64,000 bases of DNA from JACVCK01 sp041940385 (lineage in GTDB: Bacteria; Planctomycetota; Phycisphaerae; Phycisphaerales; UBA1924). Of the stretch, positions 1 to 8,741 are shown in pieces (the first letter of the stretch is position 1; every line of letters begins with the position of its first letter). The position numbers and the translations under genes were made by a program. The notes under the pieces were generated by a model. It did not search any database, had not been told where the DNA came from, and was given only the letters and a program-made list of their open reading frames with translations. The stretch covers positions 1 to 64,000 of the forward strand of contig JBGTSD010000001.1 in NCBI GenBank assembly GCA_041940385.1, in the 5' to 3' direction.

Positions 1-551
1 TCCCGGTCGATCACCTCTCGGCGTCGCCGGTGTTCGTCGAGTACTTCGAGCAGATGAAGCAGGAGCTGGGCGACCTGGTGCTCGTCAGCCCGGACGTGGG
101 CAACGTGAAGGTCGCCAACATGTTCGCGGGCCTGCTCGGGGGGGACCTCGCGATCATCGACAAGCGGCGCAAGAGCGGATCGGAAGTGGCCGTCGTGAAC
201 CTGATCGGCTCGGTGAAGGGGCGCACCGTGCTGATGATGGACGACATGATCGCCACCGGCGGCACCGTCTGCGAGGCCGCCCGCCTGCTGCGCGAGCACG
301 GCGCCGTGGGCGTCTACTCCGCGGCGACGCACGGCGTCCTGGTCGGCCTCGCGCCCCAGCGCCTCGCCGACAGCCCCATCGATCGCATCGTCATCACCAA
401 CTCGATCCCCGCCAACGAGCGGCTCGAGCCGCTGCGCCCCAAGCTCGTCGAGCTGTGCGTCAGCGGCCTCCTCGGCGAGGCGATCCACCGCATCCACCAC
501 AACCTCTCCGTCAGCGCCCTCTTCCGGCGCAGCGGCGGGACCAAGCGATAG
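1..551 (+). CDS. prs: Ribose-phosphate pyrophosphokinase, C-terminal part (5' end outside window)
   Basis: Makes PRPP from ribose 5-phosphate and ATP for nucleotide, histidine and tryptophan synthesis in the cytoplasm. The reading frame is already open at base 3 and reads PVDHLSASPVFVEYF, the usual internal Prs segment, so the GTG at base 30 is an internal valine and the true start is upstream of the window. About 182 residues remain of a family of roughly 315. The PRPP-binding loop is visible as DDMIATGGTV (bases about 241-270), followed by the ATHGVL segment. It is followed 66 bases later by rplY on the same strand. The identification is firm; only the N-terminal half is missing. Confidence 0.95.
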   Translation, partial: PVDHLSASPVFVEYFEQMKQELGDLVLVSPDVGNVKVANMFAGLLGGDLAIIDKRRKSGSEVAVVNLIGSVKGRTVLMMDDMIATGGTVCEAARLLREHGAVGVYSAATHGVLVGLAPQRLADSPIDRIVITNSIPANERLEPLRPKLVELCVSGLLGEAIHRIHHNLSVSALFRRSGGTKR

Positions 552-617
552 AGAGCAGAGACCCAAGCGCACAACCCGCGGCGCCGTGAGCGCCGCCCTT
601 TCGGAGATTTGCAAGCC

Positions 618-1271
618 ATGCAAGCCACGCACACCCTGAACGCCAAGAAGCGCGAGCGACTCGGCTCCCGGTACTCGCAGCGCGTCCGCCAGACCGGCGG
701 GCTGCCCGCGGTCATGTACGGGCACGGCGCCGAACCGCTGCCGATCACGCTCGACGCCAAGGAGACCGTCCGATTCGTGAAGTCGGGCGAGAAGGTCTTC
801 ACCGTCAATCTCGAGGGCGACGGCTCGTCGCAGACCGTCCTGCTCAAGGACATCCAGTTCGACTACCTCGGCGACACGATCATCCACATCGACCTGGCGC
901 GCGTCGATCTTGACGAGCTGGTCGAGGTGTCGGTGCCGGTGAAGCTGGTCGGCGAGGCCGTCGGCATGAAGACGGCGGGCGCGGTCATGCTGCACCCGAC
1001 GAGCGAGCTCGACGTGCGCTGCCGCGTCACGTCGATCCCCGACCGCATCGAGGTGGACGTGTCGGCCCTGAACATCAACGAGTCCATCCACGTGAGCGAC
1101 CTGACGCCGCCCGAGGGCGTGGAGTTCATGACGGACGAGGACGCGGTGGTCGCGACCATCCACGTGAAGGTCGAGGAGCCGACGGCCGAGGCGACCGCCA
1201 CCGAGGGCGAGGCGGCCGAGCCCGAGGTCATCCGCGAGAAGAAGGACAAGGACGAGGAAGAGAAGGAGTGA
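618..1271 (+). CDS. rplY: 50S ribosomal protein L25 / general stress protein Ctc type
   Basis: Binds 5S rRNA in the large ribosomal subunit. The 217-residue product has the long CTC/TL5 layout: an N-terminal L25 domain (about residues 5-90, with the RRxGxLPAVMYGHG-type loop), a C-terminal TL5 beta domain (about 95-185), then a charged tail rich in E, A and K. I chose ATG 618 over the in-frame TTG at 609 because the L25 homology begins right after it. Its stop codon overlaps the GTG start of pth (GTGA), so the two are translationally coupled. The rplY-pth pair is a common bacterial arrangement. Confidence 0.93.
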   Translation: MQATHTLNAKKRERLGSRYSQRVRQTGGLPAVMYGHGAEPLPITLDAKETVRFVKSGEKVFTVNLEGDGSSQTVLLKDIQFDYLGDTIIHIDLARVDLDELVEVSVPVKLVGEAVGMKTAGAVMLHPTSELDVRCRVTSIPDRIEVDVSALNINESIHVSDLTPPEGVEFMTDEDAVVATIHVKVEEPTAEATATEGEAAEPEVIREKKDKDEEEKE

Positions 1272-1900
1272 AGCTGATCGTCGGCCTGGGCAATCCAGGG
1301 TTGGAGTACGAGAAGACGAGGCACAACGCCGGGTTTTTGGCGGTGGACCGCCTCGCCGCTCGTCGGGCGAAGGGCGCGATGCCCCGGGCCCGGTTCCAGG
1401 CCGTGACGATCGAGTGTTCGCTCCCCGGACAGGACGGCGACGAGAAGGTGATGCTGCTCAAGCCCATGACCTACATGAATCTCTCCGGCGCCGCCGTCGC
1501 CGACGCTGTCCGCTTCTTCAAGCTCGACGCCGGGAACGATCTCTTCGTGCTGGTGGACGACGTGGCGCTGCCCTGCGGCGCCATCCGAGTCCGCGCGGAC
1601 GGATCGGCGGGCGGTCACAACGGTCTGGGAGACCTCGAGCGCCGTCTCGGCACGCAGGCGTACGCCCGCTGTCGCATCGGCATCGACGCTCCGGGCATCG
1701 TGCCCCAGGCGGACTACGTGACGTCGCGTTTCAGCGCCGAGCAGTGGCCGCTGGTGGACGAGGCGCTGGACCGCGCCGCGGACGCCGCGGAGCTTTGGGT
1801 CGCGAAGGGCGTGACCTCCGCGATGAATCGGTTCAACACCAAGGGGCCTGCGAAGGACGCTGGCCCGGACGATCGTCGCCCGGACGCGACGCGGAATTAG
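1268..1900 (+). CDS. pth: Peptidyl-tRNA hydrolase
   Basis: Cleaves the ester bond of peptidyl-tRNAs that drop off the ribosome and so recycles tRNA. The 210-residue product has the family hallmarks: VGLGNPG near the N-terminus (tRNA-binding Asn), the catalytic His in TRHNAGF (about residue 19), KPMTYMNLSG, the catalytic Asp in LVDDVALP, and GGHNGL. The start is GTG 1268, overlapping the rplY stop by the GTGA arrangement. The last 20 residues are a polar tail. It is followed by rpsF after 71 bases, as in many bacterial pth-rpsF neighbourhoods. Confidence 0.95.
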   Translation: MKLIVGLGNPGLEYEKTRHNAGFLAVDRLAARRAKGAMPRARFQAVTIECSLPGQDGDEKVMLLKPMTYMNLSGAAVADAVRFFKLDAGNDLFVLVDDVALPCGAIRVRADGSAGGHNGLGDLERRLGTQAYARCRIGIDAPGIVPQADYVTSRFSAEQWPLVDEALDRAADAAELWVAKGVTSAMNRFNTKGPAKDAGPDDRRPDATRN

Positions 1901-1971
1901 GTTCGATTTGACACTTGTCGCCCCGCGCCGAGTCGCGGGGCAAACCCGAGACGAGAAAGGTTCAAGCACCC

Positions 1972-2385
1972 ATGCGCAACGAACGAGTGAACTACTACGA
2001 GGCGATGTTCGTCATCAGCCAGGCCGTCGCCGCCGATCTGAACGGCGCGATCGAGCACATCAAGGGCCTCCTCGACCGCGCCGGCGCGGAGGTCGTGGCC
2101 CTCAAGAAGTGGGACGAGCGTCGCCTCGCCTACGAGATCGGCGGGCAGAAGCGCGCCGTCTTCATCCTCGCGTACTTCAAGTGCAACGCCACGAAGCTCG
2201 AGGACTTCGACCGCGACTGCAACCTCTCCGAGAAGATCCTGCGCGTGCTCGTCACGAAGGCGGATCACCTCACCATCGAGGAGATGCAGGTCGCCGATTC
2301 GCGCCAGGAGCTGGCCGACGAGGCGGCGCTGCGCGGCGCCGGCGAGGAGTCCGAAGAGGCCGAGTTCGTCGAAGAAGAAGCCTGA
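1972..2385 (+). CDS. rpsF: 30S ribosomal protein S6
   Basis: Small-subunit ribosomal protein that normally pairs with S18 on the platform. The 137-residue product begins MRNERVNYYEAMFVIS and keeps the ferredoxin-like S6 core (about residues 5-100, including the KKWDERRLAYEIGGQKRA strand), followed by an acidic tail of about 30 residues. The frame is open further upstream, but homology starts at ATG 1972, which has a purine-rich GAGAAAGG region before it. It lies directly before ssb. The usual partner rpsR is not in this cluster. Confidence 0.94.
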   Translation: MRNERVNYYEAMFVISQAVAADLNGAIEHIKGLLDRAGAEVVALKKWDERRLAYEIGGQKRAVFILAYFKCNATKLEDFDRDCNLSEKILRVLVTKADHLTIEEMQVADSRQELADEAALRGAGEESEEAEFVEEEA

Positions 2386-2430
2386 TCGAGTCCGAACGCT
2401 GGTCACCCATTTCCGACAGGAGGCGCCACG

Positions 2431-2916
2431 ATGGCCGCGAACTTCAACAAGGTCATGCTCATCGGCAACCTGACGCGCGACCCGGAGCTGCGTCATCTGC
2501 CCAGCGGCATGGCGGTCGCCAACCTCGGGCTCGCCGTCAACCGGCGCTTCAAGGGCCAGGACGGCGAGAGCCGCGAGGAGACGACCTTCATCGACTGCGA
2601 CGCCTGGGGGCGCACCGCGGAGATCATGTGCCAGTACCTCCAGAAGGGAAAGCCCGTGTTCATCGAGGGTCGCCTGCGCCTCGATGAATGGAACGACAAG
2701 GCCAGCGGCGACAAGCGCAGCAAGCTCAAGGTCGTCGTCGAGAACTTCCAGTTCCTCGACAGCCGCCAGGACAGCGGCGGCGGTGGCTCCGGGGGCGGGG
2801 GCGGGGGCGGCGGCGGCGGCGGGCGTCGTCCCGCGCCGGCGTCGCGCGGCGCCTCGGGCGGCCAGGACTCCGGCTCGCACTACGAGCCCATGAACGACGA
2901 CGACATCCCGTTCTGA
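2431..2916 (+). CDS. ssb: Single-stranded DNA-binding protein
   Basis: Coats single-stranded DNA during replication, recombination and repair, and recruits partner enzymes through its C-terminal tip. The 161-residue product has an OB fold (about residues 1-110, starting MAANFNKVMLIGNLTRDPE), a linker that includes an almost pure glycine run (about residues 116-131), and the classic acidic tip DDDIPF. An AGGAGG Shine-Dalgarno lies just before the ATG. It sits between rpsF and rplI, the standard place for ssb, but without rpsR. Confidence 0.96.
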   Translation: MAANFNKVMLIGNLTRDPELRHLPSGMAVANLGLAVNRRFKGQDGESREETTFIDCDAWGRTAEIMCQYLQKGKPVFIEGRLRLDEWNDKASGDKRSKLKVVVENFQFLDSRQDSGGGGSGGGGGGGGGGGRRPAPASRGASGGQDSGSHYEPMNDDDIPF

Positions 2917-2989
2917 TTCAACGTCTGTTTTCACCCACGCTGGGGCCGCAGACGCGGCTCCTAACTCTCACCGAGAAGGACAGCGCACC

Positions 2990-3613
2990 ATGCCGAAGAC
3001 CGTGCAACTGCTGCTCACCGAGTCCGTCGACAACCTGGGCATCGTCGGGGACGTCGTGAACGTCCGCACCGGCTACGCCCGTAACTTCCTGCTGCCGAAC
3101 GAACTCGCGACCGAGCCGACCGAGGAGCGCATCCAGGCCCTCGCCACCAAGCGCGCCGAGGCCGAGCGTCACCAGCGCGAGCTGCGTCAGCAGCGCGAGA
3201 AGATGATCGAGAAGCTCGAGGGCCTCGAGGTCACGCTCCAGCGCTCCTGCAACGATCAGGGCCAGCTCTACGGCTCGATCTCGCAGCAGGACATCGCCGA
3301 CGCCCTCGCCGAGCAGGGCTTCAACGTCAAGCCGCGCGAGATCCGTCTCTCGCAGTCGATCAAGCGCATCGACTCCTATCACGTCAACGTGAAGGTCGAC
3401 ACCGACCTCGAGGCCGAGATCAAGCTGTGGGTCGTGGCCGACCGCGAGCTGGACCTTGACGGCAAGTCCTCCGAGGCGACGCCCGGCGCGGAGGGCGAAG
3501 AGGGCGCCGCCCCGGCGCCGCAGCGCCGCCCGCGCCGCGAGCCGGAGCTGCCCGACGCGCTCGAGGTGGACTTCGACGAGAAGCCCAATCGCAAGGGCAA
3601 GAGCCGCCGCTGA
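2990..3613 (+). CDS. rplI: 50S ribosomal protein L9
   Basis: Large-subunit protein binding near the L1 stalk. The 207-residue product opens with the L9 signature (LGIVGDVVNVRTGYARNFLLP, given as residues about 17-37), then the long connecting helix and the C-terminal domain (about 75-150). A 55-residue charged and proline-rich extension beyond the usual length of about 150 follows. A GAGAAGGA Shine-Dalgarno precedes ATG 2990. It is the last gene of the plus-strand translation cluster and is followed by a strong hairpin terminator. Confidence 0.95.
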   Translation: MPKTVQLLLTESVDNLGIVGDVVNVRTGYARNFLLPNELATEPTEERIQALATKRAEAERHQRELRQQREKMIEKLEGLEVTLQRSCNDQGQLYGSISQQDIADALAEQGFNVKPREIRLSQSIKRIDSYHVNVKVDTDLEAEIKLWVVADRELDLDGKSSEATPGAEGEEGAAPAPQRRPRREPELPDALEVDFDEKPNRKGKSRR

Positions 3614-3632
3614 TCGTCAGCGCGACAAGAAC

Positions 3633-3663
3633 AAGGCCCCGGCGTCCGCGACGCCGGGGCCTT
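3633..3663. terminator. Bidirectional intrinsic terminator between rplI and the CvpA-like gene
   Basis: A perfect 13-bp stem (AAGGCCCCGGCGT with ACGCCGGGGCCTT) around a 5-base loop ends in TTTC on the plus strand and in TT plus G/T-rich sequence on the minus strand. It lies between two convergent genes, rplI ending at 3613 and the minus-strand CDS ending at 3695, so it can serve both. Confidence 0.85.
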
Positions 3664-3694
3664 TCTCATGCGCATTGGGTGCTTCGGCGCCGGC

Positions 3695-5476
3695 TCAGCG
3701 CGCCTGGCGCGGGCGGGGGAGCTGGATCGGCGGGTTCAGTTCCTCGATGACTTCCGGACCGATGTTGAAGCTCACGATCTGGACGCCGGCGCTGGGACGG
3801 AAGATGAGCGTGAGGCGTTCATTGTCGCGGCTCGGGCTCAGCGTCGGCAGCTGCGTCAGCGCGCGGATTGGATCGCCCGGCGTGAAACGGATCGTGACGT
3901 TGCGTCCGTCGTCGTAGACGTAGCCGATGGCGTCGTACACCTGGCCGAGGTTGTCGACGAGTTGGGGCGGGAGGACCTGCTTGGCGGTGTCCGCGGCCTT
4001 GCCGAGCAGGGACAGCGGGCTGCGCACCGACACGTCGACCTGCACGATCTTGGTGTCGAGCGTTTCGCCGAAGCGTTCGAGGCGAAGGTTCTGGTCGAGG
4101 CCGCGCTCCTGCACCTGATTGCGGGGCAGGGTGTGCTGACCGTCGACGATGTAGTTGGTGCGCTCGAAGTTCTCGACGCGCAGGCCGCCGCGGTTGGTGG
4201 TGTTGATGCTCCACGCAGGCCCGATGCGGTCCTCGACGCGGACGGGGTTGGTGATCGGCGGGCGCTGGGAGGACTGCGTCTGGGCGCGGGCCTCTTCGAG
4301 GACCGGGTCGGCGATGGCGAGCTCGGTGAAGAGCGAGCGGGAGCGGATGGCCTCGTCGCGATCGGCGACGCTGGCGAACTCGCGCCCGCCGCCGTCGGCG
4401 GAGATCGGGAAGCGGACGTTGCGGATCAGCAGGTCGGTGGGCGTCCAGTTCTGCGGGATGACGAACTCGAACGCCACGGGCGCTTCGGAGGCGCCGCCGA
4501 CGGAGGAGTAGACGATGTTGCTCGCGGAGTCGAAGCGCCAGCGTCCGAGGTCGAGGCGCGTGGGGTCGCCCTGCGAGACGATGGCGATGGGCTCGAGGAT
4601 CCGCCCCTCGCCGCTGGGATCGGTGGCGATGAGCTGGATCTGGCCTCGCGCGAAGCTGAACTTGGCGCCTTTGGTCTCCTTGGCGCCGGCCTTGAAGCGG
4701 AAGACGAAGCCCTCGAGGCGCGCGTTGGCGCCGATGGCCTCGCCGTCGAAGCGCTTGACGTCCTGACGCACCGGCTCGCCCGTGCTGGTCACGTTGAACG
4801 AGTCCACCGCGACGTCGGCGGCGCTCACGCCGGGGATGGTGTAGCGACCGACGATGTCCACGTCGGCGGGCGCGATGGACGTGCGGCCCTTGCCGTCGAA
4901 GGTGTGACGCACCAGGGCGCCGCGAAGGTGGGCGTCCGGCGCACGAACGGCGAGCGGTGCGCTCGTCGCGAGCGAGCCCCGGCTGACGAACTCGTAGAGA
5001 CCGACGGTCATGGAGTCCACGGGGACCCAGAGGTTCGAGCCCTTCACGATTGTGCCGCTCGGATCCGCCTGGACCGGCGTATAGCCGAGGAAGTTCGGCG
5101 GGAGACGGAAGTAGGAGATCGAGGTGACGAGCACACCGGCGGTGAGGAACCCGGACGCGGCGCCGAAGACAAGGCCGCCGACGAAGTTCGATGCATCGTC
5201 AAAGTCCATGCCCTTGGGCACGAGCTTGTCGCACGCCACGCGCAGCACGAAGAGCGCGACGAGGAATGGCAGCATCAGACCCAGGCCGAACGCCAGTTCC
5301 TGGACGACGCCGCCCATGCCGATCAGCATGCCTGCGACCGGCTCCCAGAAGGCGAAGGCGATCGCGCCGGCGACGATGACGCAGACGAAGTGCATCATCG
5401 CGGAGAACATGCCCTGCGACGACCAGAGATAGGCGATGAGTCCGATCATCGCGATGACGAGAAGGTTCAGGATCAT
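3695..5476 (-). CDS. CvpA-like membrane protein with large extracytoplasmic region
   Basis: The function is not known. The N-terminal 130 residues hold four hydrophobic segments (starting MILNLLVIAMIGLIAYLW) in the pattern of CvpA-type proteins, including a VGGLVFGAASGFLTAGVL-type glycine-rich helix. The remaining 460 residues are polar, lack further membrane segments and read as beta-rich, so they probably lie outside the membrane. The total of 593 residues is far longer than classical CvpA (about 160). It is the last gene of a minus-strand run with the GspE-like gene (49-base gap). I infer the CvpA link from the hydrophobic pattern; the C-terminal part has no family I recognise. Confidence 0.7.
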   Translation of the reverse strand: MILNLLVIAMIGLIAYLWSSQGMFSAMMHFVCVIVAGAIAFAFWEPVAGMLIGMGGVVQELAFGLGLMLPFLVALFVLRVACDKLVPKGMDFDDASNFVGGLVFGAASGFLTAGVLVTSISYFRLPPNFLGYTPVQADPSGTIVKGSNLWVPVDSMTVGLYEFVSRGSLATSAPLAVRAPDAHLRGALVRHTFDGKGRTSIAPADVDIVGRYTIPGVSAADVAVDSFNVTSTGEPVRQDVKRFDGEAIGANARLEGFVFRFKAGAKETKGAKFSFARGQIQLIATDPSGEGRILEPIAIVSQGDPTRLDLGRWRFDSASNIVYSSVGGASEAPVAFEFVIPQNWTPTDLLIRNVRFPISADGGGREFASVADRDEAIRSRSLFTELAIADPVLEEARAQTQSSQRPPITNPVRVEDRIGPAWSINTTNRGGLRVENFERTNYIVDGQHTLPRNQVQERGLDQNLRLERFGETLDTKIVQVDVSVRSPLSLLGKAADTAKQVLPPQLVDNLGQVYDAIGYVYDDGRNVTIRFTPGDPIRALTQLPTLSPSRDNERLTLIFRPSAGVQIVSFNIGPEVIEELNPPIQLPRPRQAR

Positions 5477-5525
5477 GAGTCTGCCTCGTGGGAGTCGCGG
5501 GAGGAGTCGTGCGAGGGAGTGCGGG

Positions 5526-7223
5526 TCAGGACGCGGCTCGCTGCTGTTGCTGCCCAGGCGCCGCGGGCGGCGTGCTGATGCGGATGACTTCTTCCAAGCT
5601 GGTCACGCCCTCGACCGCCTTGCGGATCGCGCTCTCCTGGATGCCGGGGAGCCGCTTCTTCTTGAACGCCGCCTTGAGCGACGCGAAGTCGCCCTTGGCG
5701 ATCATGGCGCGCTCCTCGGCGCCGATCGCGTGGACCTCGAAGACGCCGTCCTGGCCGAGATAGCCCGCACCGTTGCACATGGGGCACGTCTCGGGCTTGT
5801 TCTTGATGAGCACCTGCCCGCCCTTGCGGTAGAGCTGCGTCACCTTGTCCGGCGGCAGGCCCATCTTCTTGAGCATGTCGGCGCTGGGCTGGTACGCGGC
5901 GCGGCAGTTCGGGCACAGGCGCCGCAGTAGCTTTTGCGCGACCACGCCGTGCAGGCCCTTAGACGCGATGTTTGCGTCGCCGATGGCCTTGGCCCACGTC
6001 TGGATCGCCATCAGCGCGTTCTCGGCGCGGAGGCCGAGGTAGACGCGCGTGCGGGAGAAGTCGGTCTTCGAGACTTCGAGGCCGGTCGCGGCGTCGGGCA
6101 TTTCGGCGATGGAGAGCACGTCGGGATCGCGGCGGAGCAGCGAGCGGACGGTCGTCGAGTACTCGGCGCCGTCCACCGAGGGATCGAAGACGTTCTGGCG
6201 CACGCCCTCGATCTGACCCTGCGGCTCGATCTCCATCGTCTGCACGTTGGTCGTGTAGGCGTCGTGGGCGCGGAGGATGGCGTAGAGCGTGCTCGTGCGG
6301 CCCTGGCCGGGGGGCGCACCGACGATGACCAGGCCCTCGGCGTCCTCGATGATCTTCTTGAGCTCCTCGGCCTGGCCGGTGAGGAGGCCGAGCTCGTTGA
6401 CCTTGCGCTGCACCTGCTGGTCGGGGTTGATGACGACGCCAAGCCGCAGACCGCCCTGCGCGCCCATGGTCGTGACCCGCAGCTTGTGCTTGATGTTCAG
6501 GCGCTCCATGGCGATGTCGCCGACCTGGCGCTTGCGCCGGTCGTTGACGTCGAGGTTCGCGGCCTTCTTGAAGAAGTCGATGGCGGCGACGGCCTCGGGC
6601 GCGCTCATCGTGCTGCCGGCCTGGCGGACGCCGTCCACCACGTAGGAATAGGAGTAGGTCTGCTCGGAGACGGGCATCAGGTCGAAGCGATTGGCGCGGG
6701 CGTCCATCGCCTTGATGATCATGTCCTCGGCGCCGGCGCGGATCGAGAACTCGGGCGTCTCGCGCTCGGGCGGCTCGATCACGCCCTGCTTGGTGCGGAA
6801 GACCAGCGACACTTCCTTGGCGCGGCGGTCCTTTTCCTTGTCGGCCTTGGCGCCGGCGAGCATCTCGCTCGGATTCAGCGACCACTTCTGACCCTCGCCG
6901 ACGCGATGGTCCTTGTTGCGGAGGGAGAAGTAAACGCCCAGGTCCGCGCCCAGGATCACGAGCATGGCGGGCAGCGCCGCGAGGAACATCGGGATGGCGA
7001 GGAACGCGACGACGGCCAGGGCGCCCGCCGCGATGTGCGCGAGGTTCCACTGGCGGCGCTTGAAGTAGAAGCGCTGGGCGTCCTTGTCGTAGATGGTCGC
7101 GACGATCCACGCCCATCCCACGAAGAAGATCAGGGCGATGATCGCCTTCCACCAGGAGACGAGCACGAGCGCGGCGGCGAGCGTGAGCGTCGGGTCGAAG
7201 GCCGTGAGCGGCTGCATCGTCAT
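5526..7223 (-). CDS. Degenerate GspE/PilB-type secretion ATPase with N-terminal membrane segments
   Basis: A 565-residue relative of type II secretion / type IV pilus assembly ATPases. Residues 14-45 and 63-98 are hydrophobic membrane segments, which normal GspE/PilB lack. The ATPase-like core spans about 155-560. The Walker A loop reads GAPPGQGRTS (302-311), with Arg 309 where Lys is expected, and the Walker B region reads PDVLSIAEMPD (367-377) instead of the usual GE-R-D form. The zinc-binding CPNC (437-440) and CPMC (480-483) pairs are intact. PilT lies upstream, separated by 82 bases on the same strand. I infer that ATP hydrolysis is weak or lost and that the protein may be a membrane-anchored structural partner. 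Confidence 0.8.
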   Translation of the reverse strand: MTMQPLTAFDPTLTLAAALVLVSWWKAIIALIFFVGWAWIVATIYDKDAQRFYFKRRQWNLAHIAAGALAVVAFLAIPMFLAALPAMLVILGADLGVYFSLRNKDHRVGEGQKWSLNPSEMLAGAKADKEKDRRAKEVSLVFRTKQGVIEPPERETPEFSIRAGAEDMIIKAMDARANRFDLMPVSEQTYSYSYVVDGVRQAGSTMSAPEAVAAIDFFKKAANLDVNDRRKRQVGDIAMERLNIKHKLRVTTMGAQGGLRLGVVINPDQQVQRKVNELGLLTGQAEELKKIIEDAEGLVIVGAPPGQGRTSTLYAILRAHDAYTTNVQTMEIEPQGQIEGVRQNVFDPSVDGAEYSTTVRSLLRRDPDVLSIAEMPDAATGLEVSKTDFSRTRVYLGLRAENALMAIQTWAKAIGDANIASKGLHGVVAQKLLRRLCPNCRAAYQPSADMLKKMGLPPDKVTQLYRKGGQVLIKNKPETCPMCNGAGYLGQDGVFEVHAIGAEERAMIAKGDFASLKAAFKKKRLPGIQESAIRKAVEGVTSLEEVIRISTPPAAPGQQQQRAAS

Positions 7224-7305
7224 GGGGCCTCGCGAGGGTCGAATACGGTGAAGCGGCGCGAGGGGCGCCGTCGGTAGAGGGACGCGGGACGGTCGGAGGC
7301 GCGGA

Positions 7306-8463
7306 TCAGCCGATGCCCTTCAGGCGCATCTGGAGTTCGTCCGCGTTCGGGGTGGATTCCAGGGCCGTCCGCATGTGAATGTATTCCTGCTCCACGAGCT
7401 TCACAAGGGACCCGTTGAAGTCGATCATCCCGGCCTTTTCCGACTCGGTGGAGGTGATGACCTCGGTCAGCTCGCCCTCCCGGCCCTCGAGGATGTACTT
7501 GCGCACCACGGCGTTGTTGATCAGGATCTCGAGCGCCGGGATGCGGTGGATGTTCTCGTGCAGGGTCGGCAGCAGTTTCTGGTAGACGATCGCCCGCATC
7601 TGGTACGCGAGGATCTTGCGGACCTGCTCGCGCGCCTCGGGAGGGAAGAGGTCGTAGATGCGGGTGAAGGTCTCCGACGCGCTGGACGCGTGGATGGTGC
7701 CGAACACCAGGTGGCCGGTCTCGGCGGCGTGGAGGGCGGCTTCGAAGGTCTCGGCGTCGCGCATCTCGCCGACGAGCACGACGTCCGGGTTCTCGCGGAC
7801 CAGCGCGCGGAGCGCGACCTTGAAGTCCAGCACGTCGATGTGGATCTCGCGCTGGTGGATCGTCGCCTTCTTGTCGGTGAAGATGAACTCGATCGGGTCC
7901 TCGATGGTCACGATGTGCACGGGCTTGCGCTCGTTCACGTAGTCCAGCATCGAGGCGATCGTCGTGGACTTGCCCGAGCCCGTCACGCCCGCGAGGAGGA
8001 CGATGCCCTGGGGCTGCATGGCGATCTCCGCCATGACCGGCGGCAGGTGCAGCTCCTCGAACTTCTTGATGTTGCCGGTGATGAGTCGGGCGGCGATCGA
8101 GAGCTTGCCGCGCGACTGGAAGAGGTTGACGCGGAAGCGGCTCTTCTCGTCGTAGTCGTAGGCGAAGTCGACGGAGCCGAAGTGGCGCAGGTCCTCCCAC
8201 TGTTCGTCGGTGAGGATGTTGCGCGCGATCTGCTGGTACTCCTCGTGGGTGACCGGCTCGGTGTCGAGGGTCTTGAGGGCGCCGCGCAGCCGGATGACCG
8301 GCGGCTTGCCCGTCTTCACGATGAGGTCGGACCCGCCGAACTTGATGCACGCCTGGAGGAACTTGCCCAGGCGCGTGGCATGGGGGTCGTGCTTCTTGTC
8401 GGGGTCCAGGGCCGTGTGGGCCGGCTTCGGCGCGGTGTCCGGTGTGTTGGTGATGCTGCTCAT
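7306..8463 (-). CDS. pilT: PilT-family twitching motility ATPase
   Basis: A hexameric ATPase that drives type IV pilus retraction at the inner membrane. The 385-residue product has the PilT N-terminal domain (about 30-130), an intact Walker A GVTGSGKST, an Asp box with IEDPIEF, a Walker B LVGEMRD, and the His box region AAETGHLVFGTIHASS. The usual AIRNLIRE-type C-terminal motif is not obvious, and an N-terminal 30-residue extension is present, so PilU or a PilT-like paralogue is possible. It is co-directional with the GspE-like gene; no pilin or pilus assembly gene is visible in the window. Confidence 0.88.
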   Translation of the reverse strand: MSSITNTPDTAPKPAHTALDPDKKHDPHATRLGKFLQACIKFGGSDLIVKTGKPPVIRLRGALKTLDTEPVTHEEYQQIARNILTDEQWEDLRHFGSVDFAYDYDEKSRFRVNLFQSRGKLSIAARLITGNIKKFEELHLPPVMAEIAMQPQGIVLLAGVTGSGKSTTIASMLDYVNERKPVHIVTIEDPIEFIFTDKKATIHQREIHIDVLDFKVALRALVRENPDVVLVGEMRDAETFEAALHAAETGHLVFGTIHASSASETFTRIYDLFPPEAREQVRKILAYQMRAIVYQKLLPTLHENIHRIPALEILINNAVVRKYILEGREGELTEVITSTESEKAGMIDFNGSLVKLVEQEYIHMRTALESTPNADELQMRLKGIG

Positions 8464-8683
8464 GACGCCCTGTCGAATCGCGGGTCTACGGGATGGAGTT
8501 CGCCCTGGGCGGACCGAGGCGCGCGGCGGGTGGCCGGCGGTCAGCCCCCGAACGGGGAGCGGCGGCCCGGGCCCTGAATGTTCGCCGCGAGGCGTCCTGC
8601 GGTTGCCCCCTGTCCCCCATCGTACCGGCGACCGGGCCCACGGCGTGGGGTCGGCACCGAATCCTTATCCGAGTCCAAATGAA

Positions 8684-8712
8684 CAGGCGCCCGAGGGTCG
8701 CTCGGGCGCCTG
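8684..8712 (-). terminator. Probable terminator after the MshEN-domain gene
   Basis: A 12-bp perfect stem (CAGGCGCCCGAG with CTCGGGCGCCTG) and a 5-base loop lie 30 bases past the minus-strand gene that ends at 8742. The sequence after the stem on the minus strand (TTCATTTGG) is only partly T-rich, so efficiency is uncertain. Confidence 0.6.
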
Positions 8713-8741
8713 AACGGTGGTCTTGGGGAAGGCGTTCGGGA

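Noticed and set aside
2770..2830. Long poly-glycine-coding G/C run in ssb as a possible slippage site
   Set aside because: The frame continues cleanly to the DDDIPF tip and such linkers are common in high-GC SSB proteins.
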